From Cliona cf. orientalis (lineage: Eukaryota; Porifera; Demospongiae; Clionaida; Clionaidae): DNA of 64,000 bases. The DNA lies in assembly GCA_963930775.1 (NCBI GenBank), contig OZ005694.1:9688899-9752898 (forward strand), given 5' to 3'. Shown here piece after piece: positions 26,532 to 38,600 of the stretch. The notes beneath the pieces are model-generated. The model saw only the letters and a list, made by a program, of their open reading frames with translations. It had not been told where the DNA came from and made no database searches. Each line of letters opens with the position of its first letter. The first letter of the stretch is position 1. Both the position numbers and the translations under genes were made by a program.

Positions 26532-26906
26532 ATTCTAATGTTACATGTGGTAAAAGGTCGTCAATATAGTACAAGCCACAACAATGGCGGTGCCTCGATC
26601 GCAGAGATTGAGTCTGAAATCGACTCTCGACCTCAACAGGGACAAGTTTCGATGTTTCAATCACAGGAGATGAACTCGACAGCGCAGTACAGCTTCCGAA
26701 CTTCAGATCAGTCATGGCATGATGTGTGCTATCAAGAGTGAAGAATATGTAACTCCTGTATGTTAGTATTGTGCTTATGTAGTGTGATGGTGGCATCACA
26801 GCATGTAGTCAGAGGAGGTAGGACAGGCTTGACCTTTTAAGTCACTAATTAAATCTCTAGTATAGGCTTTCGTGAAGGTTCTTAGAGAATATTGTTGCGA
26901 TTTTCA

Positions 26907-27034
26907 AACTCAGCGCTATTGATTTAGTGGGGGAGCCCCTCTTAGTAGCAGCTGATTAACATTCCAAAGACCTAAACATTGCTCTACAGTGCTAACTAAG
27001 AGGGGCTCCCCCACTAAATCAATAGCACTGAGTT
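26907..27034. mobile_element. Short foldback element with AACTCAGCGCTATTGATTTA arms
   Basis: Arms of about 45 bp, almost perfectly inverted, meet around a 38-bp loop; GTGGGGGAGCCCCTCTTAG mirrors CTAAGAGGGGCTCCCCCAC. No coding capacity. Family not recognised. Confidence 0.75.
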
Positions 27035-27443
27035 CCAAGTAGATACCAGATAAATGCTGTAACAGTACATGATTTTATGAAAACTGTGTGGCCACAAGGC
27101 TATGGATAATACTGCAGGGTAGTCCCTAGCATTGGTGGGGTAGACACTGTGCAACACACCTGCAACCACACAGCCATGTGCATGACCACTGTGTGAACGA
27201 AACATGGATTCTGCATAGCTATGGTTAGGCTGGCACACTGGGGATGATGCCACCATTTCACAGTGTAGAGCTTGCTCGCCCATGTAGTTACGTACTCTTC
27301 CTAATACACTTTTGTTGCTATATATAGCGCAAGGCTAGCTTTATTTATCCACAGGATTATATCAGCCAAGAGAACGCATGAAGTTCGGCCAGTGGTACTT
27401 GTCAGAGAAAGTAACACTCAGCTTTTAATGTATTCGCTGGATA

Positions 27444-27540
27444 CAGGCGTCAGATACTCTACGTATGTACCGATTTTCAAGTATCTGACGCCTGAAGTAA
27501 TTATGAGAAAATTCAAGGGGGCCCTGAATTTTCTCATAAC
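27444..27540. repeat. Two adjacent short palindromes
   Basis: CAGGCGTCAGATACT pairs with AGTATCTGACGCCTG (27444-27494). Directly after, TTATGAGAAAATTCA mirrors TGAATTTTCTCATAA with GGG-CCC at the centre (about 27499-27539). They may be remnants of one nested foldback insertion. Confidence 0.65.
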
Positions 27541-27993
27541 TAGTTCAAAGATTACACCATAATTACCTCATAACCACAGAAAAGTAAATTGCTACTGGGG
27601 ACGTAATGAATCTGATATGAAATCTAGTGCTAGATCACAGGTGACTAGATATAGATGTGGATTGTGCGGCTGGCTAGGCTCTATGGTGTTTCCTATCCAT
27701 GTCCACGTCTCAATTATCCTTGGGAGAGGACGCAGGCGTGCGGGCGGTCATTATGTATGAATATCATTACCGTAGGATTGGTATGTTATGCGGTATTCTT
27801 AGTAATGCAATTATGCGAATTTTATCGAGATCGCACAATTCAAAATAAATATGCGCATTACGTACATTGTGTAATGGCCGAGGTACGCACCGCGTACACG
27901 TGGTAAATGCCAATTTCGATCTCATATTGCACGCGATCGATCTGCCAGTCTATTTGGCCGAACAGTGAGTCTGGAAAGAGCCAGAGAGAAGTA

Positions 27994-28333
27994 CAGAGCA
28001 ACCTCGTTTATCCGGAACCTCGATTATCCGGACTAGCCAGAGACCTGAAAATACATTACCACGCATGCGCAGAAGGCATGACCGATGATCTTTTGTGGGT
28101 GTGGTTATAGATTGAGCGATGAGCTATGGACTCTACAGGCTTGCCTTGGCCAAAATTGATTACTTTTCTGAACACTGCTGGCCATGATCTTACTGTATAG
28201 GTATTGTTTATAGGCTAGGTATCATAAACCAGGCGAGAAATGTAGGCATTTCAGTTATCCGGACATTTCACTTATCCGGTATGGCAGCGATCGACTGGTG
28301 GACAAAGGGGTCCGGATAATCGAGGTTGCACTG
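27994..28333. mobile_element. pogo/Tigger-like MITE, complete
   Basis: 340 bp starting CAGAGCAACCTCG and ending CGAGGTTGCACTG, with TA on both sides (27992-27993, 28334-28335). The body is close to 1-361. Lies about 1 kb upstream of NLR-B exon 1. Confidence 0.85.
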
Positions 28334-28701
28334 TACACTGCCAATATTTACTGCTGATACATGTACCTTTCCTCTACTAGAGTGGGTATAGTCTTATGCC
28401 CAGATCCCACCCTCGAGAGGGGGAAATCCCACAGTCCCCCCCCCCCCCAAATAAATTCCTGTCTGAGCATGCTCAGTGTGTTCTCCTTAAGCTACACAAT
28501 AGGAGAGCATGGTGTGGGTGGAGCCTGTAGCCACATCAAAGCTTCTGGGGCTATCCCCATTCCCCACATCAAAGGGAATTTTGTACTGAAGGCTTATTGT
28601 GCCGACATGCCTACAAAATAAGCATGTGGGCGGGTAATGGGAAACAATACAGTGGCCTAAGTCTCGTGCTCATCCCCTCGTACGCGTACGCACCGCTAGC
28701 A

Positions 28702-28746
28702 CTACTAGCGGACGTTCTAATCAAAAATGGCAGGGTCTGTTGAATA
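28702..28746 (+). pseudogene. Truncated duplicate of the NLR-B start region
   Basis: ACTAGCGGACGTTCTAATC with an ATG at 28727 (MAGSVEY) repeats the leader and first codons of NLR-B at about 29282-29325 (MAGSIEY). The copy breaks off after some 45 bp, exactly where a MITE begins. It may be a relic of an older first exon or of a local duplication; it could compete as a start site if transcribed. Confidence 0.6.
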
Positions 28747-28966
28747 CCTTAGGGCTACGATTATTTGCGGGTACAAATTTAGCGGATTTCGGAAATTGCG
28801 CATTTAGCAGGTACTCATTTTAGCGATTTTTTCAGAATTAATATTCTATAAATTTTATTCGAAAATGTTGAAAAATTTATTATTTGCAGGTACAATTTTT
28901 AGCGAAAATTAGGCAAATCGCTAATATCGCTAAATTTAGTACCTGCAAACAAAAGTGTCCTTAAGG
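28747..28966. mobile_element. TA-flanked MITE with TTTGCGGGTAC/TTTAGCG repeats
   Basis: The left end CCTTAGGGCTACGATTATTT and the reverse complement of the right end, CCTTAAGGACACTTTTGTTT, are imperfect inverted repeats with TA outside each. Internally, TTTAGCGA-type blocks recur in both orientations. No coding capacity. Confidence 0.65.
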
Positions 28967-29012
28967 TATGATGCTCATCTTCATTTAAGTTGTAAGCAAA
29001 ATCATACCATCC

Positions 29013-29214
29013 CAGGGTTCTCCCCAGAAATTTGAGAGGTGATAAATCAGTTACAGATGTGTATGCAGATACAAGCCTACTACAGCCTATAATAATGGAC
29101 TTGTAAACTGTGGTTACTATGAAATTAGTAGGCATGCCCAAAGCATGACCATGAGATTATGTAGCCATCTCAGTTAGCCCTTTACCAGAACCGACCAGTG
29201 TGGGGAGAACCCTG
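29013..29214. mobile_element. MITE with CAGGGTTCTCCCCA terminal repeats
   Basis: Perfect 14-bp inverted ends CAGGGTTCTCCCCA and TGGGGAGAACCCTG, 202 bp in all. Flanks share CCATC, but the exact target length is unclear. The CAGGG start is common in hAT- or CACTA-type ends. Confidence 0.7.
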
Positions 29215-29303
29215 CCATCATCCCCTGTATTTTATTTTGTACAGTGAATTACATGTACTATTTTTGTATACCTATGTAGCTACTAGCGGACGATCTAATT
29301 GAA

Positions 29304-29685
29304 ATGGCAGGATCTATTGAATATAAAATTCTTATTCGCCACATAACTGATCTTCAAGTAGCAGTCAAGAACGATCTCACTCCCCTTGGCGCTCGGCTTG
29401 TCGCTGCTGAAATTATCACTCTTGACCAGTATGAAGTTATCAGAAACACCCAACGACCAGTTATCGAAAGGGCGGCTGATTTGGTTGGATATGTCCAAAA
29501 CAAAGTGCGCCAAAATCCTCGGCATTATCATGCTTTTATTGATGCTCTAAGGAGTGATGAATCCCAGTATGGTGATATTCTAACGATACTAGAGCAAGCT
29601 ATGTTGTCACAGGTATCAGAGCAGCAACCCGTGACCCCACAACCCCCACCACTGAGAGAAGACAACAATCAACTGCCTGCTCAAG
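29304..29685 (+). CDS. NLR-B exon 1: CARD domain
   Basis: 127 codons plus one base. The pattern LTPLGARLVAAEIITLDQYE, then IERAADLVGYVQNK and YHAFIDALRS fits the helix spacing of caspase-recruitment domains (LxxxLxxxxILTxxxYE, AxxLLxxV, FxxALxxx). Residues after about 100 are a P/Q-rich linker. The ATG at 29304 is chosen because the CARD begins directly after it. The donor at 29686 joins in phase to 32139 (G+CT = Ala). A death-effector fold is the main alternative. Confidence 0.75.
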
Positions 29686-32600
29686 GTATCCTGTTTTTGT
29701 TGATCTTGTCCCGATTCTACATGGTGATGGACTGTATACAGGGGACATTTCCAAACTGTTTTAAGTCTTGGACCCCTCCCCCCACTCCCTTTATTAAAAT
29801 TAATAACGTCAAGGACTAAGTGAAGACAGTGATAGAAAACTAACATATATATATGTAGCTAGAACAATCTAGCTCAAGGACATCATTATTACTAGGAAAA
29901 TGATATCATCAGGTGGGGTGAGCCTTCACTCATGGCATAAGCTGTACTCCAGGGTTTTTATTAATAATTTTGTAATTAGTGTTGTAGTACCTTGGTTTTG
30001 AGTCACGAAGTCTACTACCATAGCATGACAGGTATGCAGCCAGTTTTACAGCAGTGCCAAGGACACTAATAATCAGCAGCCTGGCTCTCAGTTTGGCTAT
30101 AACTAGCCTCGTCCCCAGGCCTTCTGAGGGGGGAGGGGGAAGGAAGGCCTGGTATCCACTGCATGCGCATGCGCTGTTATTATTCAGATTCTGAATAATC
30201 CGATTACGTACGGATACTGCGTAGTATACTTGTCCTTTGACTTTAATGCATCGTGCTCAACGTACCTAGTAATGGCAGGCTTAGGCAGTTGGAAGTTTGA
30301 GCGAGATTTCGAGGTGGCCCGAGCGATATTGTCCATCGATTGACAAAGGCCTCTGAACAGCGTGGGCACGCGTTTAGCGTGATCGCTAGTACAAAGGTCG
30401 GGAGGTCATTCCGTATTCTTTAGACACATGGACCGTTTCACTTGTCAGCACGTGATAGAAATTAGTGTATGGATACTTTACGGTAAATTATACGGAAAAT
30501 GTAGCGCATGCGCATGCAGTGGATGCCAGGCCTTCCTTCCCCCTCCCCCCCTCAGAAGGCCTGCGGACGAGGCTAGGCTATGGCATGATTCTTGACATCC
30601 TTGAGTATGGTATTAAAACTTTACTCATCTAATACAATGAGCTGGAGAACAATGCAGTCATTTTAATACGGCCTTGAGCTCGACCCTGCTGTGATTCGAT
30701 CGACTGACTGCATTGATGACGACCTTTACCAGCCACGGTAAGCAGTCTACCATGTGGTGTCTGAGCATGTGCATTGAGTTGTTGCTATGCAAGATCATGC
30801 ACAAATAAATTTAACTGCTTTCAGTTTCTCATGTATTTAGGGCTCACTCAGGCTCACCCCGAATATATTCATGTTAATATTAGCATGATGGCCCAGACCC
30901 CCTCCCCTAGTCCTCATGATGATGTTAACGTCATATCATATGCACATGGTGATTCGCTCACAGCATAGATAGTAGAGGCCTGCTCGTGGCCTGGTATCCA
31001 CTGTATGCACATGCTTTGTTATTATTCAGATTTGGAATAATCCAATTACGTACAGATACTGCCTAGTATACATGTACTTGTCCTTTGACCTTAACTAACG
31101 TACCTAGAAATGGCAGGCTGAGTTTTGAGCGAGATTTCGAGGTAGCCTGAGCAATGTTTTCCATCGATTGACGAAGGCTTCTGAACAGCGTGGGCACGAA
31201 TTTAGCACGATTGCTAATACAAAGGTCAGGAGATCATCCTGTATTCTTTAGACATATGGACCATTTTACTTGTCAGCACATGGTAGGAATTAGTGTACGG
31301 ACACTTTTGCAATGAATTATATGGAAATATAGCGCATGTGCATGCAGTGAATACCATCGACCCATGTGCTCTCTGCTATTGTACACAATATGTAGGTATG
31401 GGTCGTCAGCTACAGGGGCATGCTTGCATGCTGCTGCAGCTCTCGAGCATCTCTATGCAGATGCAGATGCAACGTACTCATGGTATGTGCTCTAGAGAGA
31501 TAGCTATAGGCCCATACACATGGGGGGGTGGGGGTTCGAGGGGATTTATCCGAACCCCCCTTTTTGCCACCTAGCCTAGCATAGCACTAGAAATAATCCA
31601 GGTGTAACGTACATGCTTTTTATGCAAAAATAATTGACAATGTTGCTTTCCGCTATATTATAGATTGTGCATGTCAATGTTAATCAGCAGAGTGTGAATA
31701 GCTATTACATGCAGCATGCAGCACAGCGTATATATTTGCTCAAGGGTGGAGTAATGAGGATGGCTGAGTGCCTTCATATTGGCCTACTATATAAAATTTA
31801 ATACAGTTCAGATCACAGCGAACTTGACAAATTTGCACATGTGGAACACAAGTAACGCACGGGTATCCGTAATGCACTCGAGCTCGCAAGGCCTCACAGC
31901 TTGTATATGGCATGTAGTTGCCTCGTACCTGGTGCGTGTACAAGCTAATAAATGTCCTTACGGGCCATTTCAATATATTGCTATACATTTAATTTAAGAG
32001 AATTTTAATATCCCCCCCTCCCCCAAATTTAATTATAACCCCCTAACCTTCATCCGTATGTATATTAAAGGTGCATAAATAATAGTTTGCTACCTTGTAT
32101 GGTACTATCGGGATAATAAGTTAATTAATTTATAATAGCTGTCCGTGCAAAACGTCCATTGGAGAAATCAGCTGGGGAGGAAGCAGCAGAGAAACGTCCT
32201 CGACTTGAAGGAGGATCTAGTGAAGCAGATGGTGATTCTCACTCGGCCAGTGTAGCTCATAGGGTGTATATGTATCCGTTGTTGAAACACAGACCAAAAT
32301 TGGCTGCATTCTATTTGCGCCAACCTGAGGTTCCTGATGGCACATGGCCGCCAGTCAAAAAGACACAGTATATTAACTTAGCACTCATTAGAACAGAACA
32401 GCCAATTGACTTTAACAAGGAATTCTTGCGTCAGACGATTCGTGGTTCTATCGATGACATCATGAAGGATAAGGATGACATTAATTATGACGAGGTATTT
32501 ACAGAGTTGGAGGTGGGTACTACGCTACTATTCGAAGGAAGGCCCGGGTGCGGGAAGACAACCATGATGAACAAAGTGTCACAAGACTGGGCTAAATGGA

Positions 32601-35600
32601 AGTTCTTTTCTTCATGTCTACTATTCTTGGTTCACCTACGGAGGCTTGGAAATCGATCGGATATTAATCTTGAAACAGTTCTTCGCTCTACTCCTGTTGA
32701 TTTTTCTGAAGAAGAATTCCAACAGATTCAAACGCACATTGAAGATAATCAAGGAGAAGGTGTTGTATTTGCACTGGATGGACTGGATGAATATTGCCCA
32801 GATAAGAAGGAAATGAAGACTACCTTCGTACACAAACTAATTAAAGGACAAATCCTTCCAAAATCTATAGTGATTGTGGCATCACGTCCAGCTGCTTCTC
32901 AGAAATATCGAAGAAGTGCTACCAAATGTATTGAGGTGCTAGGATTTTTAAAGGAGCAAGTATACGAGTATATCAACAGTTATTTTGATGGGAATAAGAA
33001 CAAGGATTCATTAGTGGTAGAACTTCAGACATACCTGGAGCATCATCCCAATGTCATGCACATGTGCTACCTTCCCCTACACATGGCAATGGTCACGTAT
33101 CTTTACGAAGTTGAAGGAGCTTCTCTTCCTCAAACTGAGACTGAAATCTATCGCCACTTCACACTTTCTACTTTACTACGATCTATTCGTAGAAGAAATG
33201 GCACAGAGATGGAAATTGATGATGAAGTATTTTGCTTATCACATTTTGATGATTTGGAGCCAGAGGACAGAGGCATATTTGACTCTATTCTTAAATTTGC
33301 TTATGAAGCTACTGTAGTCAAACCGCAGCAAGTCTTCTCAGCTGAAGAAGTCAAAAAATTCACCAATAGGCAGTTTAATAACACTGGAAACAATGAAAAT
33401 TCGCTTGGCTTAGTAGTTGTCGATAAGTATTTTGTCAAGTATGGACTCAAGGAGATCTACACCTTTCTACATCTTACCTTTCAGGAATTCCTATCTGCTT
33501 GTCATATAGTACAACTTGATTCTCGAGCTCAGGAGGAAATTATTTTGAAGTATGGCAGTGATAAAAGCTTAGGAGTTGTTTGGAAATTTTACTGTGGAAT
33601 GACACAGTTTTTCGGTGAAAAAATGCACAATTTCGAACAGTTGGTTGAAAAAACAAAATCTGAGGTGCTTCTTCATCTTCGCTGTGCTCATGAATCGCAA
33701 CAAAATATCTTATGCACTCACATAATAAGCTCATATGGCTCAAAAATTGTTTTGAATTCTTTGTCACTCAACCCTGCCGACTTCACTGCTCTGGGTTATG
33801 TACTCACTAATTCTAGTGTGCCTGCTACTGAGCTTGCCATCACTTCATGTAACATTGGTCCTGAAGGTTTATCTGCATTGGAGAAGGCAGTTAATCCCTC
33901 CCTTGCTCTGAAAACATTAAGGTGACTTTGGACTAGTTCTAACACTTTGCTGTTGATATATTATGCATATTAAATTCTCCAGTTTTCATGGGACAAAGAT
34001 TAAAAAAATGATTCCTGAATTGTGTAGTGTTGTGAAGAAATTCCCACAGTTGAGTAATATTAAGTAAGTAGCTAATTTATCGAGTAAATGTACCTCACTC
34101 AGTTGCACTGCATCATACATCTGTATTGTACTCAGTCTCTCAAGCTGTGGCTTCATAAACAAATCACTGAGTCAAATGGCTGCAATTTTGCCAGCATTGG
34201 AGTTGATAGAGGAACTAGAGTAAGTGGCCGTTAATTAAAAGTTGTAAGTAGCTGCTAGCCTTGGTTCTAAACTAACCATTTTGGAGCCTGTGTCATAAAT
34301 TTTGTTCAGCCTGGCCAAAAGTTAGATTTACTGTTGATGGGTTCTCTGCTAGGAGAGTCAATTTTTATGTGATTCTAGTACTAACATGAAGTTTTATTAC
34401 CCAATTTCAGTTTATCATGCAACGATTTGGGTGTTATGTCTGTGGAGGTTCTTTGTAGTTTACTCACGAAGTTGCCAAAGCTGAAAAATCTCGTGTGGTG
34501 AGCCAATGCCATCAGCTTTTGATTGCAATGAAATAAATGTTTATGCAGGATTGAAGATCTGCTTACTTCATCTTTATTTAATATCTTGACTCAAAGAGAT
34601 ATTGAAATTAATTTGCCGTATGTTGATATCAGGTCAATACTAGTACACTTATAATAATATTGTTTGTTTCTTGCTAATAGAGTGGTTAGCAAAACCTCCA
34701 AGAGCTTCAAGTTTTCGAGGTATGCTACATGAAAGGTTATGATGCAATATTATACTCACTTTTTTTGTGATTTCTTTCAAGTCTTGATGGTGTTGATATT
34801 GACTCCATTGCAAGCTACTTTCAAGCTCACCCTTGTAGTGCAGTATTTATTCAAGAGCTTAAGTAAGTTAGTAATGGAATTTTGAATACTATACAAGTTA
34901 CACTCTACACTGCATGTCCACATAGGCTGCTATTGTCCCTATAGCCATGCAGTGTGTGATCCACACTTGATAATCTATCCCACGCTTTCGGGCACTCTGG
35001 ATCTCAATGCAAGCTTCATGGTATAGCATGCTCACGTACCAGACGCGGCATGTGTTAGACCAGCCACACCATGTAGGTACGGCAGACCTTATGATAAATT
35101 TTTGTATAGCCTGTCAAAATATCTGATCAAAACGAAATTTGATCAGACACCTACACCAAATTCCCGGACTCCAATGTACATTAATTATTTTGTATCAATG
35201 GTATGTTGTGTAATATTACAGTACACACAGCTCAAGGCATAGAATACCACCAGCAGATGTACAGCTGCTGAGTCATTGTGGTCAATGTAGTTGGTGGGTG
35301 CTAGGCCCACCCTAAGCCAGGCTCCAAAACCAAAGTTGACACACTATCAGACATTAATGCTTGAACTTCCCTACTAAACGCTGCATTGATTGAATGAAAA
35401 AGTGTCCAGATAACCAAGTGAATGGCAGGACATACTGGCTATTTGTCCAGAAAATTTAATGTCCAATGTCCAACCGTTATCATGAGGTCTGTACAGTATT
35501 ACCTTGTGGCTTTTGTATATGGTTGCAATATTCTGGCCAATCAGATTGCTGCACAGGTGTCTTATTCAAGAAGTCACCTTAAAGTACGTGCACCATACTG

Positions 35601-38600
35601 GGGTAGTCCTACCCTTTTGGGTTTTCTGGTGGGGTCTTAGTATAAGGTTCTGTTGACACATTTCTTGCTATTGTTCATTCATGCAGACTCTGTGATAAAA
35701 CGATTGATGATACTGATGCTCAGTCTCTTGCTAAAGTTCTCCCACACTGTATAAACCTTCAGCAATTACAGTAAGCTATATTATGTCAGTTGCTTGACAT
35801 GCATATTATGGTGTTGTGGTACCGTGAATCCCTGCTCTGAATTTAGCTATCAAGTAGTTATCGTAATATATTTAAGGCAGTGATTATCATTAACCCTCGG
35901 TGTGCATGCACCAGAAGGGTTACAGCACTCCTTCAGTCTGTGTGTGTGTCCCTCCTTCTGTCTGTTACCACGAAATCTGATGCCTTACAGGTTAGTCACA
36001 TGACTTGGGAATTTATGTAATAGTTATTATCATGGGCACAAGGAATGTATGGCACTTATTGCACCGAAGTCCAAGGGCCTTGTGCCTGAGGGTTGAGGGC
36101 AATTAATGCCATGCATCCCGAGTGCGAGTGATATAGTTTATATCCTGTGGGCATAGATCTAGCTACGCATATTATAACGCTCAAAATGAAAGATAACATA
36201 AGCTCATCTTACTCATAATGGACACACAAAGCCAATCTCTGAGTCAATCTCTTTCGTGACCGAGGGATGTGGTCAAATCCACTCAACTAGGTACCAGAGC
36301 TAACGCAGTAAGCTTGCCTAGGTATGTGTGTGCTGTGTTTACTCGCAATCGATCGATCAACGACTCTGCCCATCGCTTTGAACCGGCAATCTCCTACTAC
36401 CCTTCCCACCATTCGCTCCATTTAGTCATGTGAGACAGTGACTAACGCCCCATTGATAGTTTTACTTTTGTTGCTACCAACATGTTTATTATTCAAGGCC
36501 TGCAGTATTTAATATTGCGTTTCGAGTTCCCTTGAGCAACTAATACCGTATAGCGAGAAATTTTCGTATGGTGCTAATTTTCGTATATTTCGTATGCTCC
36601 ATCCCTTATACGAAAATAAAAACTGCGAAAATTTGAACGTACGAAAATTTTTTCCTTTTGTGCATGACCTTTGACCTATACGCCTACCACAGCCACAAGC
36701 AGTCGCTAGTGGCAGGTGCTAAATGCAAGACTAGCTTACTGAACGTCGTCTCTTTATTGATTCTTTGCCAAGGCGTTGAAACGAAGTGACCAGTGGACCG
36801 CTATCGGCGTCAATTACGATCAAGAAAGCCAGTGATGCTAGCGTTACCGTATACTGCATATAAGTGAGCATACGAAATTAAAAAATACGAAAATTTATTC
36901 TAAGGGTGTTTTGGCCAATCATACGAAAATTAGCACCAACGAAAATTTCCCGCTCTACGGTACTGCACTATAGGATTCCTGGAACTACCATATATTGCAC
37001 TGTAGGTGTTCATATTGCACTATTTGTCTATCTGCCCTTAGTAGAGGTGATACAATACTCACCAGTAGTCCGTAAATATCAGCAGCGTACTTCTCTCTGG
37101 CTTTTTCCAGACTCAAACTGTTGTACCGTTCAGCCAAACAGACTGTACTGAGCGCTTACTAGCAGATCGATCGCGCGTGCAATATGACCACGTATATGCG
37201 GTGCACGCCTCAGCCAGCCACCCTATTGCGCAATGTATGTAATGCGCGTATTTATTTTGCGATTTTTAATTGTGCGATTTCGATAAAATTTGCATAATCA
37301 CATAACTAAAAACATAGGTATATATTTAGTTAGCAATAACTTAGGCCAGACCAATTTAATTTGTTGTTGCTCGGATATTGTAAGGTAAAAATTGGACCGA
37401 GCGATCGAAAAAAAAGAAAAAAAAGCAATTAATTGGGGGTGTGGTTATAGACCACAATTTAATTAAGACAGACTAATGTGATTGTTTAGGACCAAGGAAT
37501 CAAGATAGAATACAAAAACCACTCTACTGTACATAAGCTCCACCCAACTTAATTATTTTATTTTTTTTTCTGTTTGCCCAAAAATTGGAGCGAGCGAATC
37601 CGTGCAACAACTTATTTAATTGGTCTGGCCTTAGTAACAGGATATAAATGTTGTACAGTCTCAGTCATAATAACATCAGTGATGCTGGTGCTCAAGCTCT
37701 GGCTGAAGGTCTCCAACATTGTTCTAACCTGAAAATGCTAGAGTGAGTATAATTTGATATAATATTATGTAAAACTTGTGAGGTGGGGGCTAGTTATAAG
37801 TATTGCATGTCTTCTGAGCATATGTACATGAATATTTAAGATGTACATGTATATTACCATAGTGTCCCGAGTAAGCGCCCGTGGGCGCTTAAACATAAAT
37901 CATGATTTTGGCCCGCATGGGTGCTTACCCGGGATATACATTTTTATAGAAGCTGCTTACATTTACCCGTACATGGGCGCTTACCCGGGAGTGGGTGCTT
38001 GCCTGGGATAGTACGGTATGCTCATCATTAAACAATCTGCACATGTACATGTAGTGAGATCAAGCCACATAATTTCCCAAATCAGGAACTATAATATAAT
38101 AATTATGTAGTTATTGCTGTTCACATACAGTCTTATGGGCAACAAGATAGGTAATACTGGTGCTCAGGCTCTGGCAGAATGTCTCCAGCATTGCACTAAC
38201 CTCAAAGCGTTATTGTAAGTAATGTATGCACCTTTCATATATCCCCCTGTCCCCACCCCCTCCAAAAGCTCAAAGCAAGCTTAGTGCAAAGCTATTGCAC
38301 TGAGCTTGCTTTGAGCATAACTCTATCATCATTTTTACAAAAAGTAGATTGTTAGATTCTTGATAACAAGTCACATGATATGACCCTGGATCACAGTTTT
38401 GTCATTCCACACAGTCTCTATGGGAACAACATTGATGGTGCTGGTGTTCAAGCTCTGGCGGAACGTCTCCCACATTGCACTTACCCACAAAACCTAAAGT
38501 AAGTTCAAGGGCTATAGCCACTGGTCTACCATATCTCAGTCTCAGCCATTAAAAGTTGGCAGAGCGTGGTGATCAAAATTTTTATCTTCAACATGTACCT

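Larger units (their letters stand above)
25913..27993. other. Intergenic region after block A
   Basis: The match with block B stops near 25912 (62562 in B). Contents seen: a decayed GRP-repeat coding fragment (26202-26531), a foldback element (26907-27034) and nested short palindromes (27444-27540). No intact gene is recognised. The block A to B junction or ancestral spacer must lie here. Confidence 0.6.
29686..32138 (+). other. First intron of NLR-B
   Basis: The 2.45-kb intron starts GTATCC and ends in TAG. It holds the TIR element at 30104-30575 and its diverged relative at about 30975-31355. The rest shows no gene; the open frame at 31293-31574 crosses the repeat and is not credible. Confidence 0.65.
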
